Positions 5,828 to 7,462 of a stretch of DNA of 7,462 nt are shown piece by piece. This DNA comes from an uncultured Desulfovibrionaceae bacterium (lineage in GTDB: Bacteria; Desulfobacterota; Desulfovibrionia; Desulfovibrionales; Desulfovibrionaceae). The notes beneath the pieces are model-generated. The model did not search any database, was not told the origin of the DNA, and was given only the letters and a program-made list of their open reading frames with translations. The DNA lies in the NCBI GenBank assembly GCA_947037905.1, contig CAMQUX010000063.1, forward strand, positions 1 to 7,462, read 5' to 3'. The position numbers were made by a program, and so were the translations under genes. Position 1 is the first letter of the stretch. Each line of letters starts with the position of its first letter.

Positions 5828-5916
5828 TTATTTTCCTTAAAACAATCAGTTACTTAGTTATCTTATATTTTTTATTCAAATTGCTAATTTATTGAAATAA
5901 TATCTCTTAAAATAAG

Positions 5917-5934
5917 ATGATTTATTCAAATCAT
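5917..5934. promoter_or_regulatory. Palindrome upstream of cysE, possible operator
   Basis: ATGATTT-ATTC-AAATCAT is a perfect inverted repeat with seven-base arms, centred about 98 bases before the cysE start. The half TTTATTCAAAT recurs exactly 50 bases closer to cysE (5871-5881), so the two blocks fall roughly five helical turns apart. Paired sites at whole-turn spacing are typical of regulator binding, but no regulator gene lies nearby and the motif matches none I recognise. Confidence 0.3.
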
Positions 5935-5983
5935 TAGTTTTCAGCACCCTTCTATTTATTTCTATAAAACTAATATCTGTTTA

Positions 5984-6044
5984 TTAAAATAAGAACGGAC
6001 TTTATTTCGAAATATAGTAATTAGAATAAGAACGGGCTTTACTT
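5984..6044. repeat. 24-bp direct repeat, period 37 bases
   Basis: The block at 5984-6007 (core AATAAGAACGGACTTTATTT) recurs at 6021-6044 (core AATAAGAACGGGCTTTACTT), with three differences over 24 bases. A perfect 12-bp palindrome, TATTTCGAAATA (6003-6014), overlaps the end of the first copy. The repeat lies downstream of cysK and about 160-215 bases upstream of cysE on the minus strand. TTAGAATAAGA in the second copy also occurs after pdxJ at 232-242. Confidence 0.75.
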
Positions 6045-6095
6045 AAAAGACAGTATGGAACTATTGTATTTTATTCGTTCTTGAAAAGATACGTG

Positions 6096-7016
6096 TTATT
6101 GTTCGTTAAAAAGATCAGTGCTGAGATATCTTTCAGCAGTATCACAAATCATAAAAACTATTTGTTTCCCTTTATATTCAGGCTGCTTAGCAAGTGTTAT
6201 TGCTGCATGAGCAATGGCACCAGAAGAAATTCCGCATAATATGCCTTCATTTTGTATAAGATACCGTGTGGTTTCAAGCGCATCATCATTTGAGACAGTT
6301 ATAATTTCATCATAAATGTTCGGATTTAAGCATTTAGGGACAAATCCTGCTCCAATACCTTGTATTTTATGGCTACCAGCTGTTCCTCCTGATAAAACAG
6401 GAGAATCTTTTGGTTCCACTGCGATGACTTTTATTGCGTCATTTTTATTTTTTAAAAAGCTTCCTACTCCAGTTATGGTTCCACCTGTTCCCACTCCTGC
6501 TACAAAAGCGTCTATTCTTCCTGCACAATCTGCCCAAATTTCTGGGGCGGTTGTTAATTCGTGTGTTTTTGGATTGTTCATATTAGAGAACTGCGAAGGT
6601 ATAAAAGAACTTTCTAGTCTTTTAGCACATACATTTACTTCTCTTATGGCACCAGCCATACCTTCTTTTGCAGGTGTTAAAATGAGTTCTGCTCCAAGAG
6701 CTGTGAGTATTTTTCGTCTTTCAATGCTCATGCTTTCAGGCATTGTTAGTATGAGAGGTATCTTTTTTATAGCACAAACAAAAGCTAAACCTATGCCAGT
6801 ATTGCCACTTGTTGCTTCAATAATGGTGGTTTTTTCCGTAATAAGTCCGTCCTTGATAGCTTCTTCGATCATAAAATGAGCTATTCTGTCTTTTACAGAA
6901 CTACACGGATTAAAATTTTCAAGTTTTGCAATAAGCTCAACTCCGAGCTCGTCAGAAAGTTGCAAGCGAACCATTGGTGTTTTGCCAATAAGATGAAGCA
7001 TAGAAGATACTAACAT
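6096..7016 (-). CDS. cysK: Cysteine synthase (O-acetylserine sulfhydrylase)
   Basis: CysK is a cytosolic PLP enzyme that replaces the acetyl group of O-acetylserine with sulfide, giving cysteine. The 306-residue length is typical. NPCSSVKDRIA (36-46) contains Lys42, which forms the Schiff base with PLP. EATSGNTGIGLAF (67-79) is the substrate-carboxylate loop, and GVGTGGTITGVG (174-185) the phosphate-binding loop. GISSGA (262-267) and CDTAERYLST (291-300) close the active-site signature. These motifs fit CysK/CysM rather than cystathionine beta-synthase or threonine dehydratase; I favour CysK. The minus-strand ribosome site AGGT (complement of 7023-7026) lies within the 11-base gap after the preceding desulfurase gene, so the two are almost certainly co-transcribed and perhaps translationally coupled. 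cysE is the next gene on the strand, giving a serine-to-cysteine-to-sulfur-donor set. Confidence 0.95.
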   Translation of the reverse strand: MLVSSMLHLIGKTPMVRLQLSDELGVELIAKLENFNPCSSVKDRIAHFMIEEAIKDGLITEKTTIIEATSGNTGIGLAFVCAIKKIPLILTMPESMSIERRKILTALGAELILTPAKEGMAGAIREVNVCAKRLESSFIPSQFSNMNNPKTHELTTAPEIWADCAGRIDAFVAGVGTGGTITGVGSFLKNKNDAIKVIAVEPKDSPVLSGGTAGSHKIQGIGAGFVPKCLNPNIYDEIITVSNDDALETTRYLIQNEGILCGISSGAIAHAAITLAKQPEYKGKQIVFMICDTAERYLSTDLFNEQ

Positions 7017-7027
7017 AATTTTACCTA

Positions 7028-7462
7028 TTATAAGTTTTGGTTTGCATTAAAAGGTGAAAGCTTTCGTAGATTTTCGATAATTTTAGGTAGATGTTCTAAA
7101 ACAGTATCGATTTCTTTTTCTGTTGTATATCTACTTAAACTAAAGCGAATAGAACCATGTGCGAAAGTGTACGGTACACCTAGTGCACGCAGTACATGCG
7201 AAGGTTCTAAACTACCTGATGTACATGCAGAGCCGGAACTTGCACAGATTTCAAACACATCTAAGTGCAGTAAAATAGCTTCACCTTCAATGTATCCGAA
7301 AGATATATTGCTTGTATTTGGCAAGCGGTTATCAGGATCGCCATTTAGTCTGGTTTCTGGAATATTTGCTAAGATTTCTCTTTCTAATTTATCACGTAAT
7401 TTTTTAACGTAAGTATTTTCTTCGTGCATATTATCAGTTGCAAGTTTTGCAGCAACTCCTAG
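7028..7462 (-). CDS. nifS: Cysteine desulfurase NifS, C-terminal part (partial)
   Basis: The frame stays open to the window edge (LGVAAKLATDN precedes the first internal Met), so the gene begins beyond 7462 and only its last 144 codons are seen. NifS-type enzymes use PLP to remove sulfur from cysteine, passing a persulfide on an active-site cysteine to Fe-S cluster scaffolds. That cysteine sits in ASSGSACTSGSLEPSHVLRA, the class I signature, followed by GVPYTFAHGSIRFSLSRYTT. The SGSLEPSHVLRA and AHGSIRFSLSR wording resembles NifS of nif-type clusters more than housekeeping IscS. The PLP lysine lies outside the window. cysK follows after 11 bases, so the desulfurase is made together with an enzyme that makes its substrate. 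A nifU-like scaffold gene just upstream is plausible but not visible. Confidence 0.93.
   Translation of the reverse strand, partial: LGVAAKLATDNMHEENTYVKKLRDKLEREILANIPETRLNGDPDNRLPNTSNISFGYIEGEAILLHLDVFEICASSGSACTSGSLEPSHVLRALGVPYTFAHGSIRFSLSRYTTEKEIDTVLEHLPKIIENLRKLSPFNANQNL

Larger units (their letters stand above)
5828..6095. other. Spacer between cysK and cysE with dyads and direct repeats
   Basis: No gene is visible in these 268 bases. The stretch should hold the cysE promoter, if cysE is not simply read through from cysK, and any cysK terminator. It contains a 7-bp-arm palindrome (5917-5934), a repeated TTTATTCAAAT block at 5871 and 5921, and a 37-bp-period repeat with AAGAACGG (5984-6044). 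A distant CGTTCTT (6076-6082) could pair with AAGAACG, but the loop would be about 41 bases, so I do not call a terminator. Confidence 0.55.

Noticed and set aside
5941..5956. GCACCCTTCTATT upstream of cysE and GCACCCTCTATT upstream of cimA (2894), read as a possible T-box or shared regulatory box
   Set aside because: The match is short with an indel, its orientation relative to the two genes differs, and neither region shows the AGGGTGG antiterminator core or specifier stem of a T-box.
6028..6082. AAGAACG (6028-6034) and CGTTCTT (6076-6082) as a cysK terminator
   Set aside because: The stem is only seven bases, the loop would be about 41 bases, and no clean T run follows on the minus strand.
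6316..6879. Plus-strand frame of 187 codons opposite cysK
   Set aside because: It lies wholly antisense to a well-supported cysK, whose motifs are all intact; its composition is what the complement of that gene gives by chance.

Overview
This is an ordinary stretch of bacterial chromosome, A+T-rich (roughly one third G+C by eye), with no mobile elements, phage genes, CRISPR arrays, tRNA or rRNA. Gene content and protein style suggest a low-G+C member of the Desulfovibrionaceae (Desulfovibrio or Lawsonia type). The order pdxJ, acpS, tsaE, lysC, cimA, the long serine acetyltransferase and the NifS-type desulfurase next to cysK are arrangements I associate with that family. The assignment is an inference from memory, not a database result.

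Left block, plus strand (1-4574). It holds the 3' end of pdxJ (vitamin B6), acpS (activation of acyl carrier protein), tsaE (tRNA t6A modification), lysC (aspartate kinase) and cimA (citramalate synthase). A strong terminator follows lysC. cimA stands alone between a 318-base repeat-rich spacer with a possible promoter and a long near-perfect terminator hairpin. LysC feeds the aspartate family of amino acids. CimA opens the pyruvate route to 2-oxobutyrate and isoleucine, which avoids threonine. The best single signal here is a perfect Shine-Dalgarno sequence inside lysC, in front of an in-frame ATG at residue 250. It predicts a separate ACT-domain regulatory subunit.

Right block, minus strand (7462 down to 4916). 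It holds the 3' part of a NifS-type cysteine desulfurase, then cysK (11 bases downstream) and, after a 268-base spacer, cysE. Together they make cysteine from serine and sulfide (CysE, CysK) and draw sulfur from it for Fe-S clusters (NifS). CysE carries a seven-cysteine cluster in its N-terminal part.

The two blocks converge at 4575-4915, where a symmetric hairpin could stop transcription from both sides. All the longer spacers contain short degenerate direct and inverted repeats, some of them shared between spacers. I found no undescribed multi-gene system; the notable points are regulatory or structural details of known genes.
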